Assembly: GCF_051549785.1 (NCBI RefSeq)
Contig: NZ_CP189974.1
Location: forward strand, 186,001-250,000
Direction of reading: 5' to 3'
Origin: Caldatribacterium sp051549785
GTDB lineage: Bacteria > Atribacterota > Atribacteria > Atribacterales > Caldatribacteriaceae
Length of the DNA stretch: 64,000 bases
A program made the position numbers and the translations under genes. Position 1 is the stretch's first letter. Each line of letters begins with the position of its first letter. The notes under the pieces were generated by a model, which worked only from the letters and a program-made list of their open reading frames with translations, was not told where the DNA came from and did not search any database. Positions 16,645 to 25,184 of this stretch are shown piece by piece.

Positions 16645-17953
16645 GCCTTTCCTCCTCCCAGATGCCAACCCGCTTGAAGATGGTATCGACGTGCCGCAGG
16701 TAATGGTGGTAGTCGAAGAGGCGGGCGAGTTCCTCTCCGGAGAGGTAAGCCCGGATTTCAGGGTCTTCTTCGAGCACCTCCCGGAAGGTCACTCCTTCGT
16801 CGTCCCAGGCCTTCAGGGCACAGCGCTGAACCAGGGTGTAGGCTTCTTCGCGGGTGAGACCCTTCTCAACAAGGGCGAGGAGTACCCGCTCGGAGAAGAC
16901 AAGACCCCGACTCCTTTCGAGGTTCTTCCTCATCGCTTCAGGATAGACCACAAGGTTTTCTAAAAGACGGGCAAAGGTATTCAGGAGGTAGTCGGCGAGA
17001 ATACAGGAATCCGGAAGGATGATGCGTTCTGCCGAGGAGTGGGAGATATCACGCTCGTGCCAGAGGGGGATGTTCTCCAACGCCACAAGGAGATTCCCTC
17101 GCAAAACCCGGCTCAGGCCGCAAATTTGCTCGGCTGTAATGGGGTTCTTCTTGTGCGGCATGGCCGAGGAACCTTTCTGTCCCGGGGAAAATCCCTCCTC
17201 AACCTCCCGGACCTCGGTTCGCTGCAGGTGGCGAATCTCAAGGGCGAATTTCTCAAGACTTGTTCCAATCATCGCCAAAGCCCACAGGAACTCCGCATAG
17301 CGGTCCCGCTGGATAATCTGAGTGGACACGGGAGCAGGCCGAAGGCCGAGTTTCTCACAGACGTATGCCTCAACCCGCGGGTCCACGTTGGCAAAATTCC
17401 CCACCGCTCCAGAAATCTTCCCCACGCTGACGGTGTCTTTTGCCTGCTCCAGGCGCCTTCGGTTCCTCTGCATCTCCGTGTACCAGGTGGCAAGCTTCAG
17501 GCCAAAGGTTGTTGGTTCTGCATGGACCCCGTGGGTCCGCCCCACCATGAGGGTATACCGGTGCTCCCAGGCCCTTTTCCGAATCACCTCAAGGACCCGG
17601 TCGATGTCTTCAAAAAGCAGGTCCGCAGATTCCCGGAGGAGCACGGCGTTTGCCGTATCGAGGACATCAGAAGAGGTCAACCCAAAATGGAGGAAACGGG
17701 ATTCCCGGCCAAGGTTCTCAGTAATACTGGTAAGAAAGGCGATGACGTCGTGCTTTGTGGTTTTCTCGATTTCCTTCATGCGCTCGGGAGAAAAGCGGAG
17801 ATTTGCTCGAATCCGCTCGATGTCCTCTTTCGGGACAAGCCCAAGTTCCCCCCAGGCTTCGAGCACAAGCATCTCAATCCGTACCCAGATCTCAAAGCGG
17901 TGGGCATCGCTCCAGATAGCCTGCATTCTCGGTAGCGTATAGCGTTCAATCAT
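16637..17953 (-). CDS. purB: PurB, adenylosuccinate lyase
   Basis: PurB cleaves SAICAR and adenylosuccinate, releasing fumarate in two steps of purine synthesis. The 438-residue protein has the fumarase-superfamily signature GSSAMPHKKNP with the catalytic serine, plus GRTHGVHAEPTTFG and HFGLTSSDVLDT. It leads the purB-purM-purN-purD operon, with GGAGG before its ATG and an extended -10 about 30 bases upstream. Length matches the shorter bacterial type. Confidence 0.96.
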   Translation of the reverse strand: MIERYTLPRMQAIWSDAHRFEIWVRIEMLVLEAWGELGLVPKEDIERIRANLRFSPERMKEIEKTTKHDVIAFLTSITENLGRESRFLHFGLTSSDVLDTANAVLLRESADLLFEDIDRVLEVIRKRAWEHRYTLMVGRTHGVHAEPTTFGLKLATWYTEMQRNRRRLEQAKDTVSVGKISGAVGNFANVDPRVEAYVCEKLGLRPAPVSTQIIQRDRYAEFLWALAMIGTSLEKFALEIRHLQRTEVREVEEGFSPGQKGSSAMPHKKNPITAEQICGLSRVLRGNLLVALENIPLWHERDISHSSAERIILPDSCILADYLLNTFARLLENLVVYPEAMRKNLERSRGLVFSERVLLALVEKGLTREEAYTLVQRCALKAWDDEGVTFREVLEEDPEIRAYLSGEELARLFDYHHYLRHVDTIFKRVGIWEEERHA

Positions 17954-17982
17954 CCCTATCCTCCTTTCCAGGGTTCCCTAAA

Positions 17983-17991
17983 ATTCTACCA
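17983..17991 (-). promoter_or_regulatory. Extended -10 promoter of the purB-M-N-D operon
   Basis: The minus strand reads TGGTAGAAT, an extended -10 element, 30 bases before the purB ATG. The -35 region is poor. No operator or riboswitch-like structure is seen in the short leader. Confidence 0.5.
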
Positions 17992-18036
17992 CGACTCCTG
18001 AGAACGATTGGTCTTCCCGGAGAGGCCACATCGCCG

Positions 18037-18042
18037 TATAAT
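18037..18042 (+). promoter_or_regulatory. TATAAT -10 box for the small membrane protein gene
   Basis: A perfect TATAAT lies 22 bases before the ATG at 18065, giving a leader of about 16 bases that keeps the AAGGAGA ribosome-binding site. A TTGGTC 23 bases before it is too far to be a normal -35. Confidence 0.45.
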
Positions 18043-18064
18043 GAAGGCAAAAAGGAGAACGACC

Positions 18065-18571
18065 ATGGGGATTCTTGCCAAAACGCTTCTGTACCTTGGG
18101 CTTTTTGCGCTCCTCCACTTCGGGTATGAGGCCACAGGGTGGGAGGTGCTGCGTCCGGTCTTTGGTGGCAGCGAATCGGTCTTTGAGCACCTCAAGATGG
18201 GCTTTTTCGCCTACCTCTTCGCTTCACTTTTAGAATTTGGTTCCCTGCGGAGACGTCCCGTCTTCCCCCGGGGATTTTGGTTCTCGCGTCTTCTGGCAAC
18301 CTGGGCCATTCCCTGGATGATCGTCACCACGTGGTACCTTGTCCCTGGGCTTTTCGGGCGACCTCTACCCCTTGCCCTGGAACTCGCCTGGGCACTTGGG
18401 GTGACGTTCCTCTCGGGAATCTTCGGTGGAGTGCTCGAACGAGGGGTCGAAGACGAACGGTCCTCTCCTTTTGCCCTGAGGGTGGTCCTCGTGCTCTTCA
18501 GTGTTGCAGCGTTCTTCTTTGTGTGGTTCACCTATCGCACGCCCTGGGTTGACCTCTTCGAGATTCCTTAG
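18065..18571 (+). CDS. Small integral membrane protein (DUF6512-like)
   Basis: This 168-residue protein has five or six hydrophobic segments and a conserved-looking SESVFEHLKM motif after the first span. That motif reminds me of DUF6512 membrane proteins from Firmicutes; the match is from memory and the function is unknown. The ATG at 18065 has AAGGAGA upstream; an in-frame extension to 18008 overlaps the promoter. It is a single-gene unit whose stop overlaps the convergent comFB-like stop by four bases. Confidence 0.7.
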   Translation: MGILAKTLLYLGLFALLHFGYEATGWEVLRPVFGGSESVFEHLKMGFFAYLFASLLEFGSLRRRPVFPRGFWFSRLLATWAIPWMIVTTWYLVPGLFGRPLPLALELAWALGVTFLSGIFGGVLERGVEDERSSPFALRVVLVLFSVAAFFFVWFTYRTPWVDLFEIP

Positions 18572-18846
18572 GCATTCTGTGAGCCCCTGCAGCGGGGTCG
18601 GGCGATGACGATGTCTGCTGCCTGGAGCAGTGCCTCAAGCATGTCGACCTGTGTCTGGGGATGCTCAAGCTCAAGACGAGCAAAGACCTCGCCCCGTTCT
18701 CGAGAGACGTACTTTGGAGGAAGGACACGGAGCGCCAGGGCCAGAACGTCTTCCTGGCACTGAGGACACCGGCAGAGCTCTGGTTTCACCGCATAGACTT
18801 CGGGAAGGAGTCTCCGCAGGGCGTCTTCAAGGACGTTCTTGAGCAT
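18568..18846 (-). CDS. ComFB-family protein
   Basis: This 92-residue protein matches the ComFB (late competence development) family: a helical N-terminus, the paired cysteines CRCPQCQEDVLALAL, then PPKYVSRERGEVFARL. In cyanobacteria ComFB-type proteins bind cyclic dinucleotides; its role in bacteria of this kind is unknown. It is the last gene of the flagellar run, 12 bases after the preceding small gene. A link to cyclic-dinucleotide control of motility is inference only. Confidence 0.8.
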   Translation of the reverse strand: MLKNVLEDALRRLLPEVYAVKPELCRCPQCQEDVLALALRVLPPKYVSRERGEVFARLELEHPQTQVDMLEALLQAADIVIARPRCRGSQNA

Positions 18847-18858
18847 GGGGGCTCACTC

Positions 18859-19182
18859 CTAAGCCGTCGTGTCGATGAAATGCCCAAGCTCACCGGAATC
18901 TTTGCAGTGCTCAGACACCTGGACTTCGGTCCTTTGCCGAGAGGAAGCCCTCGCCTTTTCCCCTCTCTCCCTTTCCTTTTTCTTCTTTTCCCTCCACTCA
19001 CTCCTCTGTGCCTGCGGCGAAGAGGCCACGGCCTCCTCAACCTGCTGTGCTTGCCGGGCAAGCTCCTGAGCGAAAACCTGCCCCTGGGCACTCAGGGCAC
19101 CTTCTTGAACTCGCTGCACCCGGGCAACCTCAGGCGCCCGGGTGACGACATGCTGCATGTTGACCGGGTCGATCACGACCAT
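18859..19182 (-). CDS. Small charged flagellar-operon protein of unknown function
   Basis: This 107-residue protein has a short hydrophobic start (VVIDPVNMQHVVTRAPEV), then a glutamine/alanine-rich helix and a long basic-acidic stretch (EKKKKERERGEKARA) that should form a coiled coil. I recall similar uncharacterised small proteins beside fapA or fliA in Firmicutes flagellar operons. It overlaps the end of fapA by ten bases, so it is probably co-translated. No domain is recognised and no function can be named. Confidence 0.65.
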   Translation of the reverse strand: MVVIDPVNMQHVVTRAPEVARVQRVQEGALSAQGQVFAQELARQAQQVEEAVASSPQAQRSEWREKKKKERERGEKARASSRQRTEVQVSEHCKDSGELGHFIDTTA

Positions 19183-20618
19183 CCCTCCTTCACCCGGGGC
19201 CGCTCGAAGGACCCGATGACCACATCTTTATCCTTCTCGTAGAAGGAAGCGTAGACGATTTCGTCCCGCACGATGTAGGTGAACTTCCCGATGGTGATGC
19301 GGACCTGAGGGTACACTCTCTCCTCAACGAGCACCTTTCCTTCATGGTGCTCGAAGATCTCCTCGATTTCTGCCAGCCGCTCTGTAGAGATTTTCTCCTG
19401 TTCCCGGGCAAGCTCATAGGCTTCCTTCGCTTTCCTCAGCGCCTCAAGGAGTTTTGGCTCAAGACAGGCTCCGCTTTTTTGCTTTCGCCAGGCAAGCTGA
19501 AAAACCTTCTCCGCTTCCTGGATGGTCTCCTTAGCCCTTTTGAGGTTGTCCCGAATTCTCCTCAATTCCTCCTGGAGCTCAGGATCAAGACCCACAACCA
19601 CCTCGGTTCTCGTCCCCATGGGGGATCCCAGAACCTTCACCCAGACGAGATTCCCCGCTTTTGCTACCCCGCCAACGAGAAGTCCCTTTTTCCCCCGGAC
19701 GATCACATTCCTCCCCGCCGAGAGGAAGCTATGGAGCGCCGCCTCCTCCACCAGGATATCTCCCCGAGCCTTCACTGTGGCATTCTCCACCACCCGCACG
19801 ATGACGTTTCCTTCTGCCTCCACCACACCTTTCTCCCCTCCAAAAAACCCCCTCCGGATGCGAACGTTTCCCCCAGCCTTAACGGTCGCCGCCTCAACGC
19901 TCTCCCAGACCTCGACATCCCCCTCAGCAAAGACAGAAAACCCTGAGCGCACCGTTCCCCGCACCACCACCGACCCGACGAAATGGACATCCCCGGTCTT
20001 CGGCCCCACATCACCGTCGATCTCAAAAAGGGGGAGAACGGAAACGACCTTCCCCACCACCACCGGGCGCCCCGAAACCTTGGCAATGGCTTTCTCCCCA
20101 CCCTCGACAAGCTCCACGTTCTTCCCCACCCGGATTTTTGCCGGACGCCCGGGAGGTGCAGGAACCTCCTTCCCGAAGACATTCTTTCCCGGGATGCCTT
20201 CTTCCGGAGGAACGAGCTCGGCCACGAGATCCCCTGCCCGGACCTCGGGGATGTGGAGGATACCGAAGAGTTCCTTCTGGCTTTCTGGCTCCTCAAGGAA
20301 ATCCCGGTGGACTTCCTCTTCGAAGAGGTACCGGACTTCTCCATCTTTCCCGCGCTGGGGCCGAATGCCCTCAGCGACAAGGTAGCAACCAGAATTCGTA
20401 AGAAGCAGTTTCCCCCGCTCCTGCACTTCTTTCGTGAGACCATAAACGATGCCTTTGCGATGGAGGTACTCTTCAAGCTCCTCGTAGGGGGCAAGGTCGT
20501 CTTCTGTGAGGGGTTTTTTGACCACGATTTCTGCCCGCATGCCATCGGTGGGCACAAGAAGCTGGAAAAACCCATCCTGCTCCAGACCATCAAGGAGCCT
20601 TTTCTCGTCTTTCTCCAC
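19173..20618 (-). CDS. FapA (DUF342) family polymer-forming protein
   Basis: The protein of about 481 residues has the FapA/DUF342 layout: an N-terminal alpha/beta part, a central right-handed beta-helix of G-x-V-type repeats (about residues 160-330), and a C-terminal coiled coil. Members occur beside fliA in flagellar operons; the precise role is not settled. I prefer the GTG at 20618, which has GGAGGG about eight bases upstream; an ATG at 20675 would overlap fliA by 86 bases. It precedes the small charged gene. Confidence 0.85.
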   Translation of the reverse strand: MEKDEKRLLDGLEQDGFFQLLVPTDGMRAEIVVKKPLTEDDLAPYEELEEYLHRKGIVYGLTKEVQERGKLLLTNSGCYLVAEGIRPQRGKDGEVRYLFEEEVHRDFLEEPESQKELFGILHIPEVRAGDLVAELVPPEEGIPGKNVFGKEVPAPPGRPAKIRVGKNVELVEGGEKAIAKVSGRPVVVGKVVSVLPLFEIDGDVGPKTGDVHFVGSVVVRGTVRSGFSVFAEGDVEVWESVEAATVKAGGNVRIRRGFFGGEKGVVEAEGNVIVRVVENATVKARGDILVEEAALHSFLSAGRNVIVRGKKGLLVGGVAKAGNLVWVKVLGSPMGTRTEVVVGLDPELQEELRRIRDNLKRAKETIQEAEKVFQLAWRKQKSGACLEPKLLEALRKAKEAYELAREQEKISTERLAEIEEIFEHHEGKVLVEERVYPQVRITIGKFTYIVRDEIVYASFYEKDKDVVIGSFERPRVKEGWS

Positions 20619-21366
20619 GCTGCCTTCCCTCCCACTCCTCAAGACGTACTCGAAGACGAAGGAGAGTTCGGGCAAGAATCTGGGAAACCCTTCCTTCGCT
20701 CACCGAAAGCACCTCGCCAATTTCCCTGAGGGTCAGACCCTCAAAGTAGTAGAGGCTCAGGATGAGCCGTTCCCGCTCAGGCAGCTCATCAATGAGTCGT
20801 CCGAGGTACTCGAGAAGCTCCCGGTCCTCAAGCACCTCCGAAGGGTCAGGTACCTCCCCAAGGCCCTCGCCCTCGATCTCTTCTTCCTCTCCGAAAAACA
20901 GTGCCGGCTTCCCCTGCTCCACAAGCCAGGTGATTTCCCGAAGAGAAAGCCCTGTGACTTCCGAGAGGTCCTCAAGGGTGGGTTCTTTGCCTTTGTCTTT
21001 CTCCCACCGGCGCCAGGCTTCAAGCACCCGACGCAGATCCTGGCGTTCACCCCGGGTGAGGGGGTCGAGACTCCGGAGGTAATCGAGAACAGCCCCCCGG
21101 ATGCGGGAGAGGGCATAGGTCTCAAAACGTACGCCCCTTTGGGGTTCAAACCGGTCAAGGGCCTGCAAAAGCCCAAGGATACCGTACCCCTCGAGGTCTT
21201 CCCGGTCAATGTACGGGGGGAGGAGGTAGAGAATGCGGCCCACGACGATTCGCACGAGAAAAAGGTAGTGTTCGAGAAGCTTTTCCCGGGAAGCCTTATC
21301 GCGCCGGGTGAGGAAATCGCGCCAGAGTTTCTCTATATCCTCAGACTTCTCGACGATGTTCATCAT
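20590..21366 (-). CDS. fliA: FliA, flagellar sigma factor (sigma-28 family)
   Basis: This 258-residue sigma factor directs transcription of late flagellar and chemotaxis genes. It has region 2 (REDLEGYGILGLLQALDRF and TYALSRIRGAVLDYLRSLD), region 3 and a region 4 helix-turn-helix (EGLTLREIGEVLSVSEGRVS). It lies near the 3' end of the flagellar run, as in Bacillus. No FlgM anti-sigma gene is present in the window. A near-consensus sigma-28 promoter lies before the receptor gene at 48602. Confidence 0.95.
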   Translation of the reverse strand: MMNIVEKSEDIEKLWRDFLTRRDKASREKLLEHYLFLVRIVVGRILYLLPPYIDREDLEGYGILGLLQALDRFEPQRGVRFETYALSRIRGAVLDYLRSLDPLTRGERQDLRRVLEAWRRWEKDKGKEPTLEDLSEVTGLSLREITWLVEQGKPALFFGEEEEIEGEGLGEVPDPSEVLEDRELLEYLGRLIDELPERERLILSLYYFEGLTLREIGEVLSVSEGRVSQILARTLLRLRVRLEEWEGRQRGERREKAP

Positions 21367-21596
21367 GAGCTCTCACCTGTCTTGTCCTGGGGGATGCCCT
21401 GCCGCATGATCCAGAAAAAGTAGGCAAAGAGGAGGGCATACACCACCCCGAAGAGTATGGGAAGTCGCACGCTTAAAGCCCAGAGGCTCATGCCCCGAAG
21501 TATCCCCCAGACCGCATACCCCAGGACGAACGCCCAGGCCCCAAGAAGGGCGAAAAGCTGTGCCAGGTTCTTTCGGTACCGTCCCTCGTCCCTCAT
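21363..21596 (-). CDS. Small two-span membrane protein, unknown
   Basis: This 77-residue protein has a basic N-terminus and two hydrophobic segments (about residues 11-33 and 39-64), with a short polar tail. It overlaps the cheD stop and the fliA start by four bases each, so it is clearly translated as part of the operon. Firmicutes flagellar operons have small membrane genes at this point, but I cannot match it to a named family. Function unknown. Confidence 0.7.
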   Translation of the reverse strand: MRDEGRYRKNLAQLFALLGAWAFVLGYAVWGILRGMSLWALSVRLPILFGVVYALLFAYFFWIMRQGIPQDKTGESS

Positions 21597-22069
21597 ATCA
21601 CCATGACATCCCGCCCAAGGATTTTGACCTCGAGCCGACCATCCTCAAGGTAGAAGAAAATGCTCCGCCCCCGGTTCCCTCCAATATCCTCGCCTTTTAG
21701 GGGAATTCCAAGGACCTTCAGGGCTTCTCTGACCGCCTCGGCGTTGCGCTTGCCAATGTCAAAAAGCGTATCCGCCCCAGAGAACATCTTCGCTCCTCCA
21801 GAAATCTTGGCGAAAATATTCCGCCGACTCGCCCCCGCTCTTTCAACCTCCGCAAGGAGCGCTGGAACCGCCGTGTCGGCAAATTTAAAGGGATTGCTCT
21901 GGCCGGGGAGGTGTTCGGGGAGAAGAACATGCACCATCCCCCCGATCCTCCGCACCGGATCGTACAGGCACACCCCTACACAGGAACCAAGCCCAAGGAC
22001 ACAGAGGACGTCCTCTGGGTCGTTGCTCACCCGGTACTCCGCCATACCGACAGCGATTTTCCGTGCCAT
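21593..22069 (-). CDS. cheD: CheD, chemoreceptor glutamine deamidase
   Basis: CheD deamidates glutamines in chemoreceptors and, with CheC, tunes adaptation. The 158-residue protein has the catalytic cysteine C30 in GLGSCVGVC and histidine H47 in GGMVHVLLPE. The ATG at 22069 overlaps the end of cheC; a GTG three codons upstream is possible. Next to cheC, cheR and cheB, it completes an adaptation set. Confidence 0.94.
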   Translation of the reverse strand: MARKIAVGMAEYRVSNDPEDVLCVLGLGSCVGVCLYDPVRRIGGMVHVLLPEHLPGQSNPFKFADTAVPALLAEVERAGASRRNIFAKISGGAKMFSGADTLFDIGKRNAEAVREALKVLGIPLKGEDIGGNRGRSIFFYLEDGRLEVKILGRDVMVI

Positions 22070-22070
22070 G

Positions 22071-22694
22071 TCACACAACCCCTAAGGCCTGAAGGATGAT
22101 CTCTAAAGACCCCGTGTCCGGGATGAGCATGAAGTACCCAGTAATTCGGTCCTCTTCCTCCACGAAAACCGTCTCGATGAGGAGGGCGTAGTCGCTGTGT
22201 TGGGAAATTTCGATGAGGACGACGTCCACAATGGCGCCGGCCATATCCACGGCGATAGCGGGAACGGAGTGGTTGAGGTGGAGCCCGGTGAAATCCGCCA
22301 GAGCCGAAAGGTACGAGGACGATAGAATATTCCCAATTTCCCCCATGGCCGATGAGGCGAGCTCATCCATGGAGAGAATCTGGTCCCTTGAGGGTGCCAT
22401 ATCTCCAAGGAGGATGCGCATGATTTTCAGGGCATCGTCAATGGTCATAACGAAGAGGATGTGCCCGGTAAGGGCGCCGAAAACGCTCAGGTATACCCCC
22501 AGGACCTCTTTTTCTGGTCCCCCAAGCCACTCAGGGACGTCTTTTAAGGGGAGAATCCTAACGAGAGGCACCTCCATGTTGACCCTCTTCCCCACCATCT
22601 TGGAGAGGGCTGTAGCTGCATTCCCCGCACCGATATTTCCGATTTCCTTCAGGGCGTCAAGCTGCATCTCGTTGAGGTCTTCAAAGAGGACCAT
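22071..22694 (-). CDS. cheC: CheC, CheY-P phosphatase
   Basis: CheC removes phosphate from CheY-P and is stimulated by CheD. The 207-residue protein has both active-site motifs of the family, EIGNIGAGNAATALS near residue 17 and EIGNILSSSY near residue 115, each with the E-x2-N pair. It lies between cheR and cheD with short spacing. The central and C-terminal parts are of normal length. Confidence 0.94.
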   Translation of the reverse strand: MVLFEDLNEMQLDALKEIGNIGAGNAATALSKMVGKRVNMEVPLVRILPLKDVPEWLGGPEKEVLGVYLSVFGALTGHILFVMTIDDALKIMRILLGDMAPSRDQILSMDELASSAMGEIGNILSSSYLSALADFTGLHLNHSVPAIAVDMAGAIVDVVLIEISQHSDYALLIETVFVEEEDRITGYFMLIPDTGSLEIILQALGVV

Positions 22695-22697
22695 CGC

Positions 22698-23498
22698 TCA
22701 CCCCTTCCCCTCTTTCCGGTAAAAAAAGGGCAGAACGTACCGGAGCCCGAAATTTCCAGGATTGGCAATCCGTTCCGTGCTCCCAATCCAGAGATACCCT
22801 CCCACCCTGAGGGCTTCAGAAAGCCTGCGGAAGGCCACCTCTTTGGCCCGATCCTCGAAGTAAATCACGACGTTCCGACACACCACGAGGTCAAAGACTT
22901 CCCGCACCGGATCCTGGAGGAGGTCGTGGTGCTCGAACACCACGCGCTTTTTCAGAAAAGGCGCAATCTGAAAGCGGCCATCGTCAAGCCGCTCAAAGTA
23001 GCGGGCGAGGCACTCAGGTGGAACATTCCCCAGGTACTGCTCCACGTACACCCCTCGTCTTCCCTGTTCTAAAGCGTCGTCGTCAATGTCGGTGGCCCAG
23101 ATGCGATAGGGCTTTTTGACCCCCATCTCCTCAAGGAGGATGGCAATGGAGTACGCTTCGCTCCCCACCGAACACCCGGCGCTCCAGATGCGGAGCACCG
23201 GTCCACCGCCTGAAAGAATCTCGGGGAGAACGCGCTGCCGCAGGTCCTCAAAGCGCTCGGGGTTCCGGAAGAACTCCGAGACGTTGATGGCGAAACGGTT
23301 CTTGAAGTCCTCGAGAACTTCAGGCCTGGTCTCAAGAAGCCTCACGTACTCGGCCACATCCCTTGCCCCTGCCCGGAGCATGATGAAGTGCAGCCGGCGG
23401 CGGAGCTGATTCTCCTTGTAGTAGGAAAGGTCAATCCCGGTGAGCCGGCGAACCACATGCCGCAAAAGCGCCAGATCCTCACTCCGTATGGTCTCCAC
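22698..23498 (-). CDS. cheR: CheR, chemoreceptor methyltransferase
   Basis: CheR methylates glutamates of chemoreceptors with S-adenosylmethionine. The protein of about 266 residues has the N-terminal CheR helical domain, the SAM-binding IWSAGCSVGSEAYSIA and the later VVCRNVVIYF. The frame is open to 23621, inside cheB, but the GTG at 23498, overlapping the cheB end by 20 bases, gives the standard N-terminus. It pairs with CheB for adaptation. Confidence 0.94.
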   Translation of the reverse strand: METIRSEDLALLRHVVRRLTGIDLSYYKENQLRRRLHFIMLRAGARDVAEYVRLLETRPEVLEDFKNRFAINVSEFFRNPERFEDLRQRVLPEILSGGGPVLRIWSAGCSVGSEAYSIAILLEEMGVKKPYRIWATDIDDDALEQGRRGVYVEQYLGNVPPECLARYFERLDDGRFQIAPFLKKRVVFEHHDLLQDPVREVFDLVVCRNVVIYFEDRAKEVAFRRLSEALRVGGYLWIGSTERIANPGNFGLRYVLPFFYRKEGKG

Positions 23499-24537
23499 GG
23501 CGATCCCACTCCACGATGGCCCTGCCAATCTCCTCGATGGGGAGCACGAGATCCGCAAGGCCCTCCTCGATAACCGCCCGGGGCATGCCGAAAATGAGAG
23601 AGGTCTTCTCGTCCTGGGCAATCACCGTTCCCCCCCGGGCCTTGAGCTTCCGGCAACCCTCAAGGCCGTCCTTCCCCATGCCAGTGAGGATCACGGCCAG
23701 CACCCGGTCACCGAAGACCTCAACGAGAGAGGAAAGGGAAATATCTGCGCAGGGCTTCAGGCCCTTGAGTGGGGGACGGTCATCAAGCACCAGGCGCCGG
23801 TCACCGTTCACGATGAGATGCTTCCCTCCGGGGGCCAGGAAGGCGTGGTTGACGAAAATCGCCTCTCCCCCCTGGGCCTCCCGCACCGGGAAAGGCGCAA
23901 GGTCGCTCAGGCGGTCAGCCAAGCTTTTCGTGAAACCCGGGGGCATGTGCTGGACAAGGACCATGCCGCTTTGGCGCAGAGGCGAAAGACCCTGCACGAG
24001 AACCTGCAGGGCCTTCGGTCCCCCAGTTGAAGAAGCCACAAAGACCACCCGCTGGGACTCACGCCGTACCTCTTCCCTGTGAACGCGTTTCTTCAGCGCT
24101 CCGGTACATCCTGCGCACTCCCGAACCCGCTCAAGGGGAATGGTGCTCACGGCCTTCACCTTCTGGATGATCTCCTCCTTTTTCCGGTCAATATCCAAGG
24201 AAATCGCTCCCGAAGGTTTGGGAATGAAATCGAGCGCCCCAAGCTCAAGCGCCTGCATGGTGATCTCGCTTCCTTCCTGAGTCAGGGCGCTGAGCATGAT
24301 GACCCGGAGAGGCCGCTCAAGCAGGACTTTCCTCAGGAATTCCAGGCCGTTCATACGGGGCATCTCCACGTCAAGGAGCACCACATCGGGGGAAGCAGTG
24401 GGAAGCATCTCCAGCGCCTCCATCCCATCCCGGGCTAGGGCCACCACCTCGATTTCCGGATCGGTCTCCAAGAGATCCTTCACTATCCGCCGCATGAACA
24501 CCGAATCGTCCACCACCATGACCCGTACCGGCTTCAT
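23479..24537 (-). CDS. cheB: CheB, chemotaxis response regulator methylesterase
   Basis: CheB removes methyl groups from receptors when phosphorylated by CheA. The 352-residue protein has a receiver domain with phospho-acceptor D56 (VVLLDVEMPRMNG), a linker, and the esterase domain with the catalytic serine in VASSTGGPKAL, histidine in QHMPPGF and aspartate in GMGKDGLEG. The start overlaps the stop of the PilZ gene. Confidence 0.96.
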   Translation of the reverse strand: MKPVRVMVVDDSVFMRRIVKDLLETDPEIEVVALARDGMEALEMLPTASPDVVLLDVEMPRMNGLEFLRKVLLERPLRVIMLSALTQEGSEITMQALELGALDFIPKPSGAISLDIDRKKEEIIQKVKAVSTIPLERVRECAGCTGALKKRVHREEVRRESQRVVFVASSTGGPKALQVLVQGLSPLRQSGMVLVQHMPPGFTKSLADRLSDLAPFPVREAQGGEAIFVNHAFLAPGGKHLIVNGDRRLVLDDRPPLKGLKPCADISLSSLVEVFGDRVLAVILTGMGKDGLEGCRKLKARGGTVIAQDEKTSLIFGMPRAVIEEGLADLVLPIEEIGRAIVEWDRRGDHTE

Positions 24538-25184
24538 CGCTTCAAAAGCCCCTTTCTCCGGAGTTCAACCTGTTTCTGGAAGATGTATTTGATGATATCC
24601 TCCCGGTCCCGATCGGTGATTTCGCTGAACTGGAAGGCGTAAAGCCCCGGACCGTCTTTCCGTACTACCTGAGCCCGGCCAACGATGTCTTTGCCGTCAA
24701 GGGACAGAAGAAAGAGGAGCTCTTCTTTAGGCTCGAAAACATCCCGTCCCTCCCGCAGCTGCACGAGCATCCCTCCACCGCTGATGTTCTTCGTGGTGCC
24801 CGGAAAGGCCTTTTCGGCTTTTTTCAAAAGAACCGGAAGCACCGCCTCAAAACGAACGTAGTTGCGGCGCTGTTTGCGAACGACCTTCTCAGGCATGGCG
24901 AAAACCACGTAGGCGATGTTCCCCCGCTTGACCCGATCCTGCACTTCCCCCTCAAAGAAAAAAACTTCGTTGTCGCCGATGACGTACACCTCGAGGGTCT
25001 CGCCAATGCCCACCGGGACAAGCGTTCCCCGCTCCTGGGGCGCAGCAAACCAGAGCCTTTCCCCATTCACGAACTCAATGCGGCTTGGGTAGTACACAAC
25101 TTCGGTCTCCCCTCTGTCATTCCGCCGACGCACCCCAAGGCTCGCCTTGCGATTCGGCCGGAAAATGCGCTCCGCCTCCATCAT
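24534..25184 (-). CDS. YcgR/DgrA-like PilZ-domain protein
   Basis: This 216-residue protein has a YcgR-like N-terminal domain and a C-terminal PilZ domain with the cyclic di-GMP-binding arginines in RKQRRNYVRF and the motif NISGGG. In other bacteria YcgR-type proteins slow the flagellar motor when cyclic di-GMP is high. The gene overlaps flhA and cheB by four bases each, so it is expressed with motility genes. The GGDEF protein at 60507 could supply the signal. Confidence 0.88.
   Translation of the reverse strand: MMEAERIFRPNRKASLGVRRRNDRGETEVVYYPSRIEFVNGERLWFAAPQERGTLVPVGIGETLEVYVIGDNEVFFFEGEVQDRVKRGNIAYVVFAMPEKVVRKQRRNYVRFEAVLPVLLKKAEKAFPGTTKNISGGGMLVQLREGRDVFEPKEELLFLLSLDGKDIVGRAQVVRKDGPGLYAFQFSEITDRDREDIIKYIFQKQVELRRKGLLKR

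Noticed and set aside
18625..19182. comFB-like gene as sign of a competence locus or prophage.
   Set aside because: It is in the flagellar operon; no DNA-uptake or phage genes are nearby.
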